NCBI RefSeq assembly: GCF_009856415.1
Contig: NZ_WMEZ01000001.1
Coordinates: 992,001 to 1,056,000, forward strand
DNA from: Halobacillus litoralis
GTDB taxonomy: Bacteria > Bacillota > Bacilli > Bacillales > Halobacillaceae
Direction of reading: 5' to 3'
DNA length: 64,000 nt
Shown here: one piece after another, positions 63,376-64,000 of the stretch
Layout of the letters: every line of letters starts with the position of its first letter
How positions within the stretch are numbered: the stretch's first letter is position 1
Made by a program: the position numbers and the translations under genes
The notes under the pieces: generated by a model
What the model was told of the DNA's origin: nothing
Database searches by the model: none
The model's input: only the letters and a program-made list of their open reading frames with translations

Positions 63376-64000
63376 ATGACAAAACAGAACGAAACCGTAC
63401 TCATAACGGGCGTCGCTCAAGGCATTGGACGTGGATTAGCTATAGCATATGCAGAAAAAGGATATCGGGTGATCGGCTGTGATGTGAATGCAGATAAAGG
63501 CCGGAAAACGATGGAAGGTATGGATGGGATATTCCTGCATTGTGATGTGAGTGATCCAAAGCAGGTCGAAACTCTTTTTCAAAAAATCAATGAGCCTTTT
63601 TCTATTTTGATCAACAACGCCGGCGTGAGCGAGTTCAAATCGATGTTCGAGTTGGATGTAGATGAATGGGATCGCGTGCTGAATACGAACTTGCGCAGCT
63701 GTTTTCTTTTTTCAAAACTTGCAGCTGAACGGTGGAAGAAGGATGAGACTTCAGGACGAATCGTAAATATGGCGTCTACGAGGGCGTTTATGTCTGAGCC
63801 TGACTCGGAAGCTTACGCGGCAAGTAAAGGCGGCATTTTCGCCCTGACCCATGCAATGGCGGCTTCCTTATCCCCTTACAACATCCGGGTGAACAGCATC
63901 AGTCCTGGATGGATTCATGCGGGTGATCCTGATGAATTGAGAAACAAGGACCATGACCAGCACTTGTCCAACCGTGTAGGTACGGTCGATGATATTTCGA
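63376..64000 (+). CDS. Short-chain dehydrogenase, cut by the window end
   Basis: Classical SDR, first 208 residues only. NAD(P)-binding TGVAQGIGRG (about 11-20), NNAG (about 81-84), catalytic Ser in NMASTRAF, and YAASKGG (Tyr/Lys pair). A TATAAT at about 63337 and SD GGGGAGGG precede the ATG. Substrate unknown. Confidence 0.88.
   Translation, partial: MTKQNETVLITGVAQGIGRGLAIAYAEKGYRVIGCDVNADKGRKTMEGMDGIFLHCDVSDPKQVETLFQKINEPFSILINNAGVSEFKSMFELDVDEWDRVLNTNLRSCFLFSKLAAERWKKDETSGRIVNMASTRAFMSEPDSEAYAASKGGIFALTHAMAASLSPYNIRVNSISPGWIHAGDPDELRNKDHDQHLSNRVGTVDDIS

Overview
The window reads as a chromosome segment of a moderately halophilic, endospore-forming member of the Bacillaceae, most like Halobacillus or a close relative. 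The evidence is broad B. subtilis-type gene content (yku-region genes, dpp-ykf operon, copZA-csoR, cydAB, dapH-dapL, fadH-ykuE, ykyB, cheV, patA), small Bacillaceae families (FbpB-, Spo0E-, YvrJ-, YrzI- and YjcZ-like) and a C30 (staphyloxanthin-type) carotenoid pathway. I saw no rRNA, tRNA, CRISPR array, prophage or transposase gene. Family names are assigned by reading the sequence and from memory; no database was searched.

Layout. 0.5-3 kb: cytochrome bd oxidase (cydAB, minus strand) behind a near-perfect Rex operator. 3.2-6.8 kb: a two-subunit asymmetric ABC exporter. 7.3-14.4 kb: MscS channel, HlyC/CorC transporter, dapL and dapH (lysine/meso-DAP synthesis), an MFS efflux pump, the c-di-AMP receptor-like CBS protein DarB and a hemolysin III-type membrane protein. 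14.5-19.4 kb: a copper island (csoR-copA-copZ-BNR lipoprotein, plus a divergent DUF4396 membrane protein) with three CsoR-type inverted repeats. 19.4-30.6 kb: fadH/ykuE divergent pair, Sco lipoprotein, ykyB, cheV, small membrane proteins, AlkD, patatin, FbpB-like, patA, Spo0E-like, type I signal peptidase and YvrJ. 31.2-36.8 kb: small genes, DoxX, then the first carotenoid operon (CruF-like, acyltransferase, glycosyltransferase, CrtP-like). 37-48 kb: an MFS gene and the complete nine-gene dppABCDE-ykfABCD operon for import and recycling of murein peptides, with a CodY box. 48.2-49.7 kb: a divergent MurE paralogue. 50-54.2 kb: a 20-bp GC-rich minisatellite and the second carotenoid operon (two CrtN-type desaturases and crtM). 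54.4-64 kb: spore-type small proteins, a GGDEF-EAL protein, a Ktr potassium channel subunit, YwpF, moaA/moeA, a run of tiny genes, an HD protein and a truncated SDR.

The least explained material is non-coding. Four copies of a composite element of about 530 bp (copy A cut by the window edge) consist of two homologous inverted-repeat modules, and the inner cassette is present in both orientations relative to outer ends that always face the same way. This suggests an invertible or mobile element. Upstream of the desaturase operon, three hexamers spaced exactly 11 bp overlap the -10 box, the geometry I recall for CarH/LitR (B12 photoreceptor) operators. Other points of interest are moaA, which lacks any ATG/GTG/TTG start at its expected N-terminus, a hairpin that hides a Shine-Dalgarno sequence, and many genes of 20-55 codons.

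How the genes work together: the dpp/ykf operon brings in and dismantles cell-wall peptides, dapH/dapL make the DAP that those peptides contain, and the MurE paralogue beside dppA may reuse a recovered product. The two carotenoid operons together supply most steps from farnesyl diphosphate to a glycosylated, acylated C30 pigment. DarB, the Ktr subunit and MscS are consistent with potassium and osmotic control in a salt-loving organism.
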